Positions 1-9,599 are shown, counted from the first letter of the stretch. The stretch: 64,000 nt of DNA from Novipirellula artificiosorum (GCF_007860135.1 NZ_SJPV01000014.1:123779-187778), one strand, 5' to 3'. Translations and numbers: made by a program. Notes: generated from the letters alone by a model not told the origin.

Positions 1-5
1 ACGGA

Positions 6-190
6 AAGCCCCTCACCCTCCGGCCCCTCTCCCGGCGAGCGCGCGGGGCGAGGGGAGCCAGAATCTATCAGCGCGACTTGTGTCGATCACTCTAATCTCT
101 CGGGATGGGGGACGCTAAACTGCACAACCTCCAAGCGGGAGAGTGAAATCCGAAATTTGTTTAGAGAACGTCCCAAGCGGTAACGGACTC
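6..190. repeat. Dispersed intergenic repeat, family A, copy 1
   Basis: GC-rich inverted block (cccctc...gaggggagccagaatc) followed by an AT-richer tail containing gggggacgctaaactg, caacctccaagcgggagag and tgaaatccgaaattt. The same ordered blocks recur at 16434-16612, and in opposite orientation at about 56975-57100, with only scattered mismatches. The left edge may lie outside the window. No coding potential is visible. It lies just downstream of the stop of the ThuA-like gene on the minus strand. Confidence 0.8.
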
Positions 191-234
191 TCCTTCGCAT
201 CGACGTGGCGATTCTCCGCGAGATCCCGTGTACC

Positions 235-1170
235 TTACGGGTTCATCTTTTCAATCAGCGAGCCAACAGAGTTCGCATCGAAGCTCGCGGGTCGAGGCTG
301 GCCCAAATACGCTTCAAGCTGTTCCAAGCTGGGCGTCTCGGATGGGACGCCATTCTCTGGAACCTTCGCTCCGGCGATCCAGACGATGGAATTGAGAACC
401 GATTTGCGATAACTGTCCTGTGCCCAGTTCCAGTGCGAGTGCATGCCGGTGAACCCAAAACCTCGACCGTGGCTCGGTCGCTCGTAGACCCAACCAACGA
501 CCTCTTCCATCCCGACTCGCGAACGGACGTGCGCGTTGCCGCTGTGAGGACCGTCGGGTCGTTGCCGAGTGGCCTCAGGCGGAATGGCGGAAAGAATGGG
601 CGTGACGCCTCTCATGTCTTTGGCAAATCGCATGTGATAATACCATTCGTCACTGCATCGGAACGGCTTTAGACCTTGTGAAACAGGATGATTGGGGAAT
701 GCCTTGAACTCCGCTTCCCAATGGGGGTTGACGGACCAATGTCGTTCATACGAGCCACCGATCCAATCGATGAGTCGCTGGACCGCGGTGGGATCCGATG
801 GATCGACGGTATAGTGGATGCACCCGAGTCCAACACCTTGTTGCATCAGCGGTTGTAGCCGATCACCAAGTGACTTGACGAGCTGGCCACCATCACTGCC
901 TAAGACAATCGCATCCGCAGTGTCCAGTGCCGAGAGATCCTGGTCGTCCTGGATGACTTGAGCGTTCACCGCAGGAACGTTCTGGTTGAGGATTTCTGCT
1001 AGCATCCGGAACGCGGGACCGTACGCATGGCCACCGTAGCCGTGGCTGGCTTTGCCATGCACAAAGACAATCTGTTTTTTGCCGTCGACCGCTGAAGCGT
1101 TGGAGGCGAAGGTTAGGCCGATGGTGAGCAAGGACAGCAGGGTGATGGGCCACAAGTTGCGATGGAACAT
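235..1170 (-). CDS. Exported ThuA-like domain protein
   Basis: About 311 residues starting at the ATG at 1168-1170 (MFHRNLWPITLL), which puts a hydrophobic signal peptide ending near ASA at the N-terminus; a longer reading frame upstream would bury it. The mature part begins KKQIVFVHG and carries the histidine/glycine-rich stretch of ThuA-like (class I amidotransferase-like) folds: HGKASHGYGGHAYG near the start, GCIHYTVDP in the middle and GMHSHWNWAQDSYR near the end. ThuA-like proteins are common in planctomycetes and are linked to sugar metabolism, but their reaction is mostly unknown. Likely acts in the periplasm. It is on the same strand as the sulfatase fusion upstream, separated by about 240 bases. 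The substrate cannot be told from sequence. Confidence 0.8.
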   Translation of the reverse strand: MFHRNLWPITLLSLLTIGLTFASNASAVDGKKQIVFVHGKASHGYGGHAYGPAFRMLAEILNQNVPAVNAQVIQDDQDLSALDTADAIVLGSDGGQLVKSLGDRLQPLMQQGVGLGCIHYTVDPSDPTAVQRLIDWIGGSYERHWSVNPHWEAEFKAFPNHPVSQGLKPFRCSDEWYYHMRFAKDMRGVTPILSAIPPEATRQRPDGPHSGNAHVRSRVGMEEVVGWVYERPSHGRGFGFTGMHSHWNWAQDSYRKSVLNSIVWIAGAKVPENGVPSETPSLEQLEAYLGQPRPASFDANSVGSLIEKMNP

Positions 1171-1409
1171 GGAATTCTCGTCGGTGGGAGATTTTGGAGG
1201 GGGGGGCAGAAGCACCATGATAACGAATTGCTAGTCGGCGAAGTGACAAAATGCAACTCGAGGATACGGTTGGGGGGGATGATGCCCGTTGCTTAGCTGG
1301 GCAGCGAGATTTTTCGCAGAAGTCGCAGCGGTTTCTTGCTACTTTGCTGGTTCGCGTCGTGAGTTTTCCGCATATCAAAATCGCGCTTCACAAAGGGATA
1401 CTCGTACTC

Positions 1410-3706
1410 CTACTCGATCACAACGTTTCGTGGTGGAAACGACGGTGAGTGAACTTCGTGAATCTTTCCGTCCTCGCTCTCGACAACGTAGACGCCACCA
1501 AGGCGTGCGTTGAAGGTCGCATTCTGCGATGGTTCGATTCGTATGACTCGGCCCCGTCTACCTGCCGGCGTGATGGGATACACCCTCAACTCGGTTTCGG
1601 TCTGGTTGGTGAAGCTCAATTCCGCACGCCAGCGTCCCGGATTCGGATTCGAATGCACCGCGGGTGTCATTCGGAGTTGCTTTCTTGGATGGGACTCGAT
1701 CAGTTGCTTGGTCAAGCGATCGATGAGGTCTTGGCAAGACCTTCCTCGTCCAGAGCATTGAGCAGCCGACCGATTTGAGCGTCCACATAGCTGGCGCAGG
1801 CGTAGTAGCCATGAACTAGTTGACGTCGCTTTTCGAGTGTAAGCTCCTCATCGTCCCACGGTTTGGGCATATTGATCAGGTCAACGTAATGTGACAATTC
1901 ACTGTTGTTGCTCGGTGCGTAGGCAGGCGTGTTGGGGATCACATGCTGATCCTCCAGCACTGGCAACTTGGATGGATCGTGCATGTCCCAATACTTCTTG
2001 GGAGCGACCCAAGCGAGGTGCGGTCGGATGTAACCCATCGCAAGGAAGAACGGTTCGGATTGCTTGCCCAATCGACGCAAGTCTTCGATCGCCATGTCGG
2101 TTCGAGCACCGTCGAGCAGTTCGTTGTCCGCCAAATCGGGTGCGGCTGTGCTAGGGTTTCGCAGGTTGTTCTTTCGCCAATCGCTGGGAGCCAATTCCTT
2201 CATCGCTGCTTGCACTGCCTCGCGGGTGCCTTCGGGATACGGATCGGGAAGTGACCGCAGATCACGAATCGGCTCGCTCCAAGACTGCGGATCGGGTGTG
2301 GGATTGTGATAGACCTTGCCGTGGCTGACGGCCGTGTAACCGAATTTACGAAACCATTGAGGCATCGTTACCGCGTCGGGCATGGCCTCGCGAAAGTGAA
2401 TGGGCAACGTCCAGACGCCCAAGTTGTCTGGACGCAAACCGGTCATCAAACTGGCCCTCGACGGGTTGCAGACCGCAACCTGACAGTAGGCACGATTGAA
2501 CAGCACCCCATTGGCCGCTAATCCATCCATGTTCGGCGTGATCGCGCGGGGGTCACCATAGCATCCCATCGATGGCCGCAAGTCATCCACAGCGATGAAC
2601 AATAGGTTGGGTCGTGATGGTGACGCAGTCTTGGTTCCTGATTCGGGTTCAGACTGAATCGCCATCAGCGTTTGGGTCGTTCGGGCGTAGAGCACTCCGT
2701 CGGAAATCGCGGGCGTGGCGAAACAGGGGGACCCCATTTCGTTCTCGGCTAGGATCTTGAAGTCGGGACCTGCCTGCAAGACATACATCATGCCGTCTTC
2801 GGACGGACAGTAAATTTTGTCGTCAGAGGCAACCAACGATGCGGTGATGGAAGCACCGCTGCCGAGACGTTCCTCGTAGACCTTCTCGCCGGTCTCGGCG
2901 TGAAAGCAACGTACAATGCCGTTTGTGTTGCCGAGATACAGGTAGTCGCCCCATGCCACAGGGGTCGACATGTAGCTGCCACCCCGGTCCACTTTCCAAA
3001 CCACGCCTTGCTCGGCGGCTGAATCGGACTCACTCAAGTTGCCACGTGCATGGGTGGCAATGGCATAGATGGGTGACGGCCCACCATGAGCATTGGTGAT
3101 GTAGATTCGATCTTGATGGACGAAGGGAGTTGGGGTGGGATTGTCGTTGATGACACCAAGGTCACGTTGCCAGAGCAGGTTACCTTCGTGGTCATAGCAA
3201 TACAGGCCTTCGGAACCAAAGAAGGCGACAACGTGATTGGCATCCGCCGCGATCGTCGTATTGGCATGAGTCGCCTTGGCATGGCGAGTCGCTTTGGGAT
3301 CACCTTTCCGTGCAGTCTTGCGCCATTTTTCCTCACCCGTCGCTTTATCGTAACAGAGAACCCACCACGTTTGCTCACCGTTGTCGTCGGCCGCGTCGAT
3401 GTTGCCATTGCGACCGACGTTCAGCGGTGCCTTGCCGCTGGCTGCCACCGCGGTGGCAAGGAAAATCTTGTCGCCGATAATCGTGGGGCTGGCGTGCCCC
3501 AGTCCGGGAACATCGGTTTTCCAGAGGATCGCTTTGTCGTTCGGGTTCGTCGCATCCCACGATTTCGCGGTCACTTGATCGGTGGCGATACCTCGCCCGC
3601 CCGGGCCTCGAAAACCTGGCCAATCGCTGTTCTCGCCCCCAAAGGCGGACGCGAACAGAGACGTAGCCAAGAGAAAAGCCGTGGACGAAGTGATAAGTTT
3701 GATCAT
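1410..3706 (-). pseudogene. PQQ-propeller/sulfatase fusion, internally deleted and frameshifted, with VHL-beta-like tail
   Basis: Starts at the ATG at 3704-3706 (MIKLITSSTAFLLATSLFAS, a signal peptide), which overlaps the TGA of the upstream FG-GAP gene as ATGA, so translation is probably coupled. Residues 25-350 are a PQQ/BamB-like beta-propeller (DWPGFRGPGGRGIA, GEEKWRKTA, VYEERLGSGASITASLV). After a short linker, residues about 365-665 are an iduronate-2-sulfatase-type domain (RPNLLFIAVDDLRP; CNPSRASLMTG with the formylglycine cysteine at about residue 413). The frame stops at 1712 just after LLNALDEEGLAK, before the second half of the sulfatase. The other frame continues from about 1745 with DLIDRLTKQLIESHPRKQL and a 60-residue beta-rich end (ELSFTNQTETELRVYPI) that resembles the VHL beta domain seen at the C-terminus of some planctomycete enzymes. 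The simplest reading is a large internal deletion. Whether the propeller-sulfatase join is natural or also a deletion product is open. Confidence 0.7.
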
Positions 3707-4389
3707 GGATTGTCTTTCGCTTGATTGAGGAACACCCGATTGAAACCATCGGAGTTCGCGACTGCAATATCGGGGAATCCGTCCCCGTTGAAATCGCTGG
3801 TGCATAATCCGTAAGTCGCCGAATCTGCAGCACCGAAGAGTGATTCATCGAACGCGGTCTCCAAGTCGCCATTAAAATAGACCGCGTTCGGTTGCCCCAC
3901 ATTACCGACAACGATGTCAGGAAGACCATCTCTATTGAAATCAGCCACATCCACGCAATAAGTTTTCCCGTCAGCCCGCCCGAATGATTTCTGGGTAAGC
4001 ACGCCACCGTTGCCATCACCCAAAAAGACCAAATTCGCAGCGTCAACGTTACTGACGACCCAGTCGACGTGGCCGTCCCCGTCAAAGTCGGCTGGTTCGC
4101 AAGCGTAGCTGGTCGATCGATCAACACCCAAAGGCCGCATGACATTGAATCGACTGCGACCTTGATTGACGAACACAAAGTTTTGTTGAGGCCAATGACG
4201 ACCATTGGCAACGATCAAATCAATGTCGGCATCACCGTCAACATCCGCCGCTCGCAGTGAGGCCGAACGGCTCATCTCGGTCCCCAGAGTCAGGCGATCA
4301 CTCGAGACGAAGGCTCTTTCTTCTGCCCTGCACAACCCATGGGGTATCGCCGTGAGCAGCCACAGCAGGGCGGGAAACGTTCTTTTCAT
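3703..4389 (-). CDS. Exported FG-GAP/VCBS repeat protein
   Basis: About 228 residues with a signal peptide (MKRTFPALLWLLTAIPHGLC). The rest is four or five FG-GAP/VCBS-type repeats, each with a calcium-loop-like motif: DVDGDADIDLIVAN, DFDGDGHVDWVVSN, DFNRDGLPDIVVGN, DFNGDGFPDIAVAN. Such repeats form beta-propeller blades in extracellular proteins. Start taken at the ATG 4387-4389; a GTG one codon upstream is possible and an AGAAGG lies directly before it. The stop overlaps the start of the downstream propeller-sulfatase gene (ATGA), so the two form a coupled pair. Short for an FG-GAP protein, so it could itself be shortened, but the frame is clean. Confidence 0.8.
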   Translation of the reverse strand: MKRTFPALLWLLTAIPHGLCRAEERAFVSSDRLTLGTEMSRSASLRAADVDGDADIDLIVANGRHWPQQNFVFVNQGRSRFNVMRPLGVDRSTSYACEPADFDGDGHVDWVVSNVDAANLVFLGDGNGGVLTQKSFGRADGKTYCVDVADFNRDGLPDIVVGNVGQPNAVYFNGDLETAFDESLFGAADSATYGLCTSDFNGDGFPDIAVANSDGFNRVFLNQAKDNP

Positions 4390-4608
4390 CACCTTCTAAC
4401 ATCTAAGTGCATGAACGATTGACGTTGATTGGTCTGTAATATAGCAGAGCTGCTGTCCATGAGGTCCTCCCCTAGCAACTCGAACCACGACACCCGTGCT
4501 CTACACCTTCAAATGCCGGGAAAGGCCACGGTAGGTGGCTTCGACCGCAATCCAGCCGATTTGATAGAGCAAGAAGTTGATGTATTGAGGCATTGTCGTC
4601 GCGAGGAG

Positions 4609-4773
4609 TTAACCGGGCCCGTCGCGACCGACGATCTGCTTTTCAACGGCTGATAAATCCTCGACGCGACTATGGTCCGGATCAGCAGCCTCTTGTAGCC
4701 CAATCATGATTGCGCCCGTACCGGTAATCGCGGAGACGATCACGCCTAGAACCAATATCGCAAACGAGGTCAT
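4609..4773 (-). CDS. Tiny membrane protein, second of a coupled pair
   Basis: 54 residues, MTSFAILVLGVIVSAITGTG at the start, i.e. one transmembrane segment followed by an acidic cytosolic tail (EAADPDHSRVEDLSAVEKQI). Its ATG overlaps the TGA of the upstream small gene in an ATGA, which supports both being real and translated together. Not recognised; no function can be assigned. It lies between the M48-like gene and the FG-GAP gene, all on the minus strand. Confidence 0.55.
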   Translation of the reverse strand: MTSFAILVLGVIVSAITGTGAIMIGLQEAADPDHSRVEDLSAVEKQIVGRDGPG

Positions 4774-4949
4774 TGTTGCGACTCCTTTCCAGCAAAAAGC
4801 AGGCTGCCGAAGGAGAGAATCGATGGCACCCAAATGCCTACAAAAAGTCCTTCTTCCCGCTGGCCAGAAAACCATAGCCCCACTGAAAGGAGGAACGAAA
4901 GTCCGGCTCCCAAGATGACAAGTAGCTTACCAAGAGATTGCTTTTTCAT
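4770..4949 (-). CDS. Tiny membrane protein, first of a coupled pair
   Basis: 59 residues starting MKKQSLGKLLVILGAGLSFL, with two hydrophobic segments joined by a short polar loop (SGQREEGLFVG) and a lysine/glutamine end (FAGKESQQ). A basic start followed by two hydrophobic helices suggests an inner-membrane hairpin. The ATG at 4947-4949 has a GAAAGACAC stretch before it. The stop overlaps the next gene's start. Family not recognised. Confidence 0.6.
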   Translation of the reverse strand: MKKQSLGKLLVILGAGLSFLLSVGLWFSGQREEGLFVGIWVPSILSFGSLLFAGKESQQ

Positions 4950-5135
4950 GTGTCTTTCCGAGTTAAGAGTGTTAATGTGGTTTAATTGGTGCGAACCATG
5001 CAAATGGGTTCGATACTTGATGCGATTGCTACCTCGTTCAGACCTCCTTTCCCGTTTCGCGTCCGTCGATCATGATCCGTTTTCGCAGTGCAGCTTATCG
5101 ATCCGTGGCAACGCCAACGTTCTGTTCTCTCCCTG

Positions 5136-6386
5136 TCAATCGGTTGGGAGCATTACCCATCGTTCTGGTCTCCCCACGTTGCAGTGCACGGCACGGGCGA
5201 GCAGTCCCATACAAGACCAAGACAGGAACAACGTCGTTCGGGCCGTGTGCCAGGCGAAAGGAAATCGGTGTTTTGAGCCACGCTGGCGGTTGTCTACACT
5301 CGGCACTGGATGAAAGATGGTCTCGATCAGGGTTCTGCGCGATGGCTCGTCATCCTGAAAAGCGTCCAAGGATCGGATTGTTTCGGTGAACGCCTTCGTT
5401 TCCGCACTGCGACGCAAGATTTCACCGTCGATCGCGTAAGACGCCTGTCGGCTGACTGTGGGCAGCGTCAGAAGCCCCAGAAAGGTCCAAATGGTGAAGC
5501 CAAGACAAGTTGTCGCCAACCCGGAAACGCTTGCGACGCTGGCCCCTGGAAGCAACGTCGCAAGGCTGAAGCCACAGACAATCCAGATCAGCGCGAGCGA
5601 GATACCCCGTGTCCGGCTCCCCGAATCGACTGCAACCAAACGTCTCGCAAGTACGAGGGCAAGTTGCTCTAACGTCAGAAGGTCAACAAAGTCTTTTGGA
5701 ACCATGATCGACTCGAACCGCGGTAAGCCAACAACGCCTCCGGTGAAACCGGGATCGCTGCTTTGAACTACGGTCACTGGCAATTTTTCCAAACCCCAAC
5801 CACTGGCAAGATTCATGGCTCGAATCACCTTGTCATCGTCAACTGTCCAACAACAACCGGTCATCGCAAGCACAAGTCGGCTTTGAAAGCCAACGTACGC
5901 GACGGACATGATGGCAATCGAGATGAGAGCGCCGATCAACCCTGCATTCCGGCCAACGGTGAGGATCACAAGCGTGGACAAGAAAAAGAGAATCGCCTGG
6001 ACAGCGACACCCCTCGTCCAACTTCGAAGGAAACAGTCAAGCGAAATCTTTTGATGATAGAAGCGGGACGGAATGAAGTAGCCACCCAGGAAGTCAAGGG
6101 GAGCCATGAAAGCTACGGTTGAACCAATCAGCACTAGGATCCAACCGAGGTCAGAAACGCTTCCAAACCGAGAAGTCGGCAAGAACCGCCCTGGCAGGCC
6201 CTCAAGGATTGCGAGTACACAGGCAGTGACGATCAGCCCAACACCGCTGACTCCGATCCACAAACGAGCACGAGCGTAAGAAATGATACGAACTCCAGTG
6301 AGTGCAGTACTTCTTGAAGGTCGAGCCTTGCAGTTGTCCATGACTTTGCGAAGTGTCAACACGTTGTTCAAAATTTGTGTCGCCAC
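5136..6386 (-). CDS. Membrane protein resembling M48 peptidases but without the HExxH site
   Basis: 416 residues if started at the GTG 6384-6386, which has AGGAG three bases upstream; an ATG at 6339-6341 is the alternative. Four or five transmembrane segments lie in the first 180 residues and two more near 270-330. The layout (membrane segments, a central domain LPVTVVQSSDPGFTGGVVGLP, then a helix with LTLEQLALVLARRLVAV, then more membrane segments and an end with AWHTARTTLFLSW and RPERWVMLPTD) is like planctomycete M48-type membrane proteins. Where active members carry HExxH this one reads ARRLVAV, so no zinc site is visible. Just upstream a different frame (6343-6528) reads an unbroken, protein-like stretch (ARLIYDFWTLVSIREFFLLP), so the true N-terminus may have been shifted by an indel. 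Family assignment is tentative. Confidence 0.5.
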   Translation of the reverse strand: MATQILNNVLTLRKVMDNCKARPSRSTALTGVRIISYARARLWIGVSGVGLIVTACVLAILEGLPGRFLPTSRFGSVSDLGWILVLIGSTVAFMAPLDFLGGYFIPSRFYHQKISLDCFLRSWTRGVAVQAILFFLSTLVILTVGRNAGLIGALISIAIMSVAYVGFQSRLVLAMTGCCWTVDDDKVIRAMNLASGWGLEKLPVTVVQSSDPGFTGGVVGLPRFESIMVPKDFVDLLTLEQLALVLARRLVAVDSGSRTRGISLALIWIVCGFSLATLLPGASVASVSGLATTCLGFTIWTFLGLLTLPTVSRQASYAIDGEILRRSAETKAFTETIRSLDAFQDDEPSRRTLIETIFHPVPSVDNRQRGSKHRFPFAWHTARTTLFLSWSCMGLLARAVHCNVGRPERWVMLPTD

Positions 6387-6533
6387 TGACTCCTGCTTCT
6401 AAACTTGGGAGCAGAAAGAATTCTCTGATGCTGACAAGGGTCCAAAAATCGTAAATCAATCGAGCAGAAGTCGACTCATCGCCATCGCTGATTAAAGGGA
6501 GAACGGTCTGATCCGAGACCAGCCGCAAACCCG

Positions 6534-6854
6534 CTAATTCCTGTGGCGGCGTTGAGTTATCAACCCTTCAGACCATTCCGCAAGTTGCATATCTCGAGAC
6601 GCCAAATCTTCGTGAACCACAATCTTTGGCGGCCCATATCGTTCATCCGATCGCATTGCCCCAAGGAGTTGCACGGGTTGTTGTTCTACTGTGAATCCTC
6701 GGAAAGAAAATCGAAAAACCTGAAGCCAGCCCGGTCGTTTAACCGCATGCAGCTCGATCTCATCGAACTTCGCAGATCTTCCGCAATACCCATTTTCCGC
6801 AAGCCAGTCTCGAATGTCTTTCTCAGCAGATCGATTTCCGATAAGTGGTTTCAT
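6534..6854 (-). CDS. Small hypothetical protein
   Basis: About 106 residues from the ATG 6852-6854 (MKPLIGNRSAEKDIRDWLAE), with GAGAGAAG upstream. No signal peptide or membrane segment. It contains a mixed alpha/beta stretch (DEIELHAVKRPGWLQVFRFS) that looks like a small cytosolic domain. Same strand as the M48-like gene downstream. Family not recognised. Confidence 0.45.
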   Translation of the reverse strand: MKPLIGNRSAEKDIRDWLAENGYCGRSAKFDEIELHAVKRPGWLQVFRFSFRGFTVEQQPVQLLGAMRSDERYGPPKIVVHEDLASRDMQLAEWSEGLITQRRHRN

Positions 6855-7130
6855 CCCATCTTCTCTCTCGAATGTAGTCGAAGAAACCGAAAGCCCGACT
6901 CGACCGGAACCTCGTAATCCGAAACCGCCACAACGCCCCAGCCACAGATTGTTTGTGTGAAGCATTATCCCTCGCTGACAAGGTCTTAAATCGCAAATCA
7001 TGCGATAGGAAGCTGGCTGATCGCACAGGCAGAACGACGGGCGGTCGGTCCGCCCCGACAGGCTAAACCGCTATACAAGGCGTCTGCGATTGAACCGTTG
7101 GCCCGTTAGCGAACAATTTTGGAAAGAAGT

Positions 7131-9584
7131 CTAAAAGAGTTCAAGCTGCTGCGTCTGGCCTAAACAGGGAAACGAACTCGAGTTAATCTGGCCAAGAATA
7201 CGGCCTGCCATCGCCATTCCACTTAGAAAAGCTCCCTCCACTCGCGGACCGCCACACCAATCGCCACAAGCCCCGATCCCGCGAATGTCATCGAATAGAC
7301 ACCGATCGGTATGTGGCTCTTTAGGGATTGCAAATCGCCAGCGATGCACGTCCAGATGGATTGGCTCCACCCTCGGCCGCCCAACTGCACCCCAAAACTC
7401 GTCGAACAAATACGGTTTGACCTGGTCGGCTGACTCATCGATGTGCTTCTCAGTCCACTCGGCTGCGGCATGCACGACCCAGGTCTCGCGATCGCCCTCA
7501 CGCTGAGGCTTACTATTGTTGCGGGCAATCCATGAAAGCGGCGAGTGATGCACGAACGCACCATCGAAACCGAGATTCAAAGATCGCTCAAACGCTACCA
7601 TCAGGGCCCAGCAACCGCCCATCTTAGTCCCTCTGGCGTGTTCCTTGAGCTCTGGCACCTCAGCCAATAAAGACGCTGCCTGACCAGACGGCGTGGCAAC
7701 AACCACGAAGTCGAATTGACCTAACTCGCCTCCATCCACGCTGGCGAGAACCCATTGATCGTCCGAACGAATGGGAACCGCGACTTTTGTCGCCAGTTGA
7801 AGATTCAAATTAGCTGCAAGGTGCTTCCCGATGGAATTCATGCCGGGAACCGCTACGTAGCGATTGTCGCTGGACTTTTCGGCTTTGATGACACCCTTCT
7901 CGACCGCAACGATGCGACCGTTCCAGGGGGCAATGAGCCCGTCATCCAGCCAGGACTGAATGTACCGCTTGAAACGTTCGTCGCGAGCGGTGAAATACTG
8001 AGCACCATGATCGAAGCTCAGATTATTTTCCGCGCGACGTGTCGACATGCGGCCAGCGACACCGCGGCTCTTCTCAAGAACCCGGACATCACAACCGTGG
8101 TCGGCGAGAGTCCTCGCACACATCAGCCCGGACATTCCCGCTCCAATCACGGCAACTTTTGGCATTGGGTCCCGCAAGGGTCGTGTGACCTTTCGTCGAT
8201 ACGCGATTGGGTCGAGCCGTTTTGCGTGCTGCTCAGTCGATCGGGTTCTAACCGTTCCGAAAATTGGCTGTTCCGGTGTAAAAGGACGATCAAACTGACC
8301 GAGACACCACAGAATCCCACCGTAGGATGCCGGGTCACGGCCATCCAACGCGTATCGATGGTTCAAGTCGATCAAGCGATGAAGTGCTTCGCTGGCGCCA
8401 GGCGTCCAATTCAAGATCGCCTTGCCCCAAGTCATCCGAACATTGTTGTGCAGCTCGCCGTGAATCAACAGCGATCGCTGCGCAGAATCCCAAATGGAAT
8501 CGCCCGTCCGTCCTCGACTCATTGTTTCCCACGACATCAACTGTCGAGGATCCGTTTCATGCTTGGCGAGCGTGTCGCGAGCCCAACGGGGAATCGCCGA
8601 AATGCGACGATGATCTCGCCGATAGTGGCAAAATACATAAGCGAGTTCTCGCCAAATCAGCAACTCGTCGAGGAACTTCTCCGCACCCTTGGACTCGTTT
8701 GCCGCCGCTTCCCTCGCGAGTCTCGTGGCGGCCACCATGCCGTAGTGAAGGTAGGGCGACATTCGACTCGCCCCATCGATAAGCACGTCATTACGTCGGC
8801 GGTCGTAGGTTGCTAACCCATTGTCTTTAAAGTTTTGCCAACGCTCGTTGGCTGCGACTGAGCCGCCAACCGCATCTGGCACCGGACCAATCGAGTGATC
8901 GATTTCACATTGGCTTACGATGCTTGCGATGTCGCGATCCTGCAAGTCGACAGCGTCGAAGGGGAGGTCGATTGACGACTTCGAGCCATTTCGCAGCTCC
9001 GAATCCTTCGCGTCTAAAGAAACGCGTTCTGCGTAAAGTCCCTTCGTCGCGTTTCTAAATTCGAATGCTCGCTCGTAACTCCTACCGACCAATCGCATGG
9101 GAACGACACATGCGGTATCGACCACAACAACATCACATCGGAGAACTCGGCTCAGCCCGACGGTCCAACTCCGCAGCGGCTCCGTCGGAATATCTTCGGT
9201 CACGACGACCGCTGCCTGCTCTGCAAGCGTCCTCAGGTGCGGTCCGCGATGCCCGGGCCGTTCAACGTGCAACACATAGCAAATCGATGAGTCGGCAAAC
9301 GCCCTCTGCACGTCCCTTGCACCTTGGAGGATAAACGTGTGGTGTCGGTCCGAAGCAAACGGGTAGCGTTCCGACAAACCGTGGTAAACCAATAGTGATA
9401 ATCCCAATTGGTTTGCAAATTCAATCGCAACATTGAGCGCTGGATTCTCGTCTGTGCGAAGTGCAGTCCGCATCCAATAAAGAACATAGTCTCCCTCGGA
9501 ATTCACATGCTGACGACCCAGCACTCGCGTTCTTTCCGCGAGTGCTGAGGGTAGCGACTCCTGTAGCTTATCAATCTGCATCAT
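7131..9584 (-). CDS. Class II photolyase fused to a renalase-like FAD oxidoreductase
   Basis: 817 residues in one frame. Residues about 30-485 are a photolyase of the class II type: VLYWMRTALRTDENPALNVA at the antenna-domain start, YDRRRNDVLIDGASRMSPYL and YLHYGMVAATRLA in the FAD domain, FLDELLIWRELAYVFCHY, RMTWGKAILNW, and LDGRDPASYGGILWCLGQFD followed by RPFTPEQPIFG. Class II enzymes use light and FADH- to split cyclobutane pyrimidine dimers. Residues about 495-817 are a second flavin domain with the dinucleotide loop VAVIGAGMSGLMCARTL, the renalase-like GRMSTRR and FDHGAQYFTAR, and a C-terminal FAD motif GIGACGDWCGGPRVEGA. Starts at tandem ATGs (9584 or 9581) with GGAAG close by. Cytosolic; no signal peptide. 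The second domain might supply reduced flavin or act on a separate substrate; that is inference. Both halves look complete. Confidence 0.9.
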   Translation of the reverse strand: MMQIDKLQESLPSALAERTRVLGRQHVNSEGDYVLYWMRTALRTDENPALNVAIEFANQLGLSLLVYHGLSERYPFASDRHHTFILQGARDVQRAFADSSICYVLHVERPGHRGPHLRTLAEQAAVVVTEDIPTEPLRSWTVGLSRVLRCDVVVVDTACVVPMRLVGRSYERAFEFRNATKGLYAERVSLDAKDSELRNGSKSSIDLPFDAVDLQDRDIASIVSQCEIDHSIGPVPDAVGGSVAANERWQNFKDNGLATYDRRRNDVLIDGASRMSPYLHYGMVAATRLAREAAANESKGAEKFLDELLIWRELAYVFCHYRRDHRRISAIPRWARDTLAKHETDPRQLMSWETMSRGRTGDSIWDSAQRSLLIHGELHNNVRMTWGKAILNWTPGASEALHRLIDLNHRYALDGRDPASYGGILWCLGQFDRPFTPEQPIFGTVRTRSTEQHAKRLDPIAYRRKVTRPLRDPMPKVAVIGAGMSGLMCARTLADHGCDVRVLEKSRGVAGRMSTRRAENNLSFDHGAQYFTARDERFKRYIQSWLDDGLIAPWNGRIVAVEKGVIKAEKSSDNRYVAVPGMNSIGKHLAANLNLQLATKVAVPIRSDDQWVLASVDGGELGQFDFVVVATPSGQAASLLAEVPELKEHARGTKMGGCWALMVAFERSLNLGFDGAFVHHSPLSWIARNNSKPQREGDRETWVVHAAAEWTEKHIDESADQVKPYLFDEFWGAVGRPRVEPIHLDVHRWRFAIPKEPHTDRCLFDDIRGIGACGDWCGGPRVEGAFLSGMAMAGRILGQINSSSFPCLGQTQQLELF

Positions 9585-9599
9585 CTTCCAATTAATCTG

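Noticed and set aside
143..672. Plus-strand frames across repeat A and the ThuA-like gene
   Set aside because: They begin in the repeat and run antisense to the ThuA-like protein.
7755..8816. Long open frame (353 codons) antisense to the photolyase fusion
   Set aside because: It is the shadow of a strongly recognised protein; its translation has no domain-like texture.
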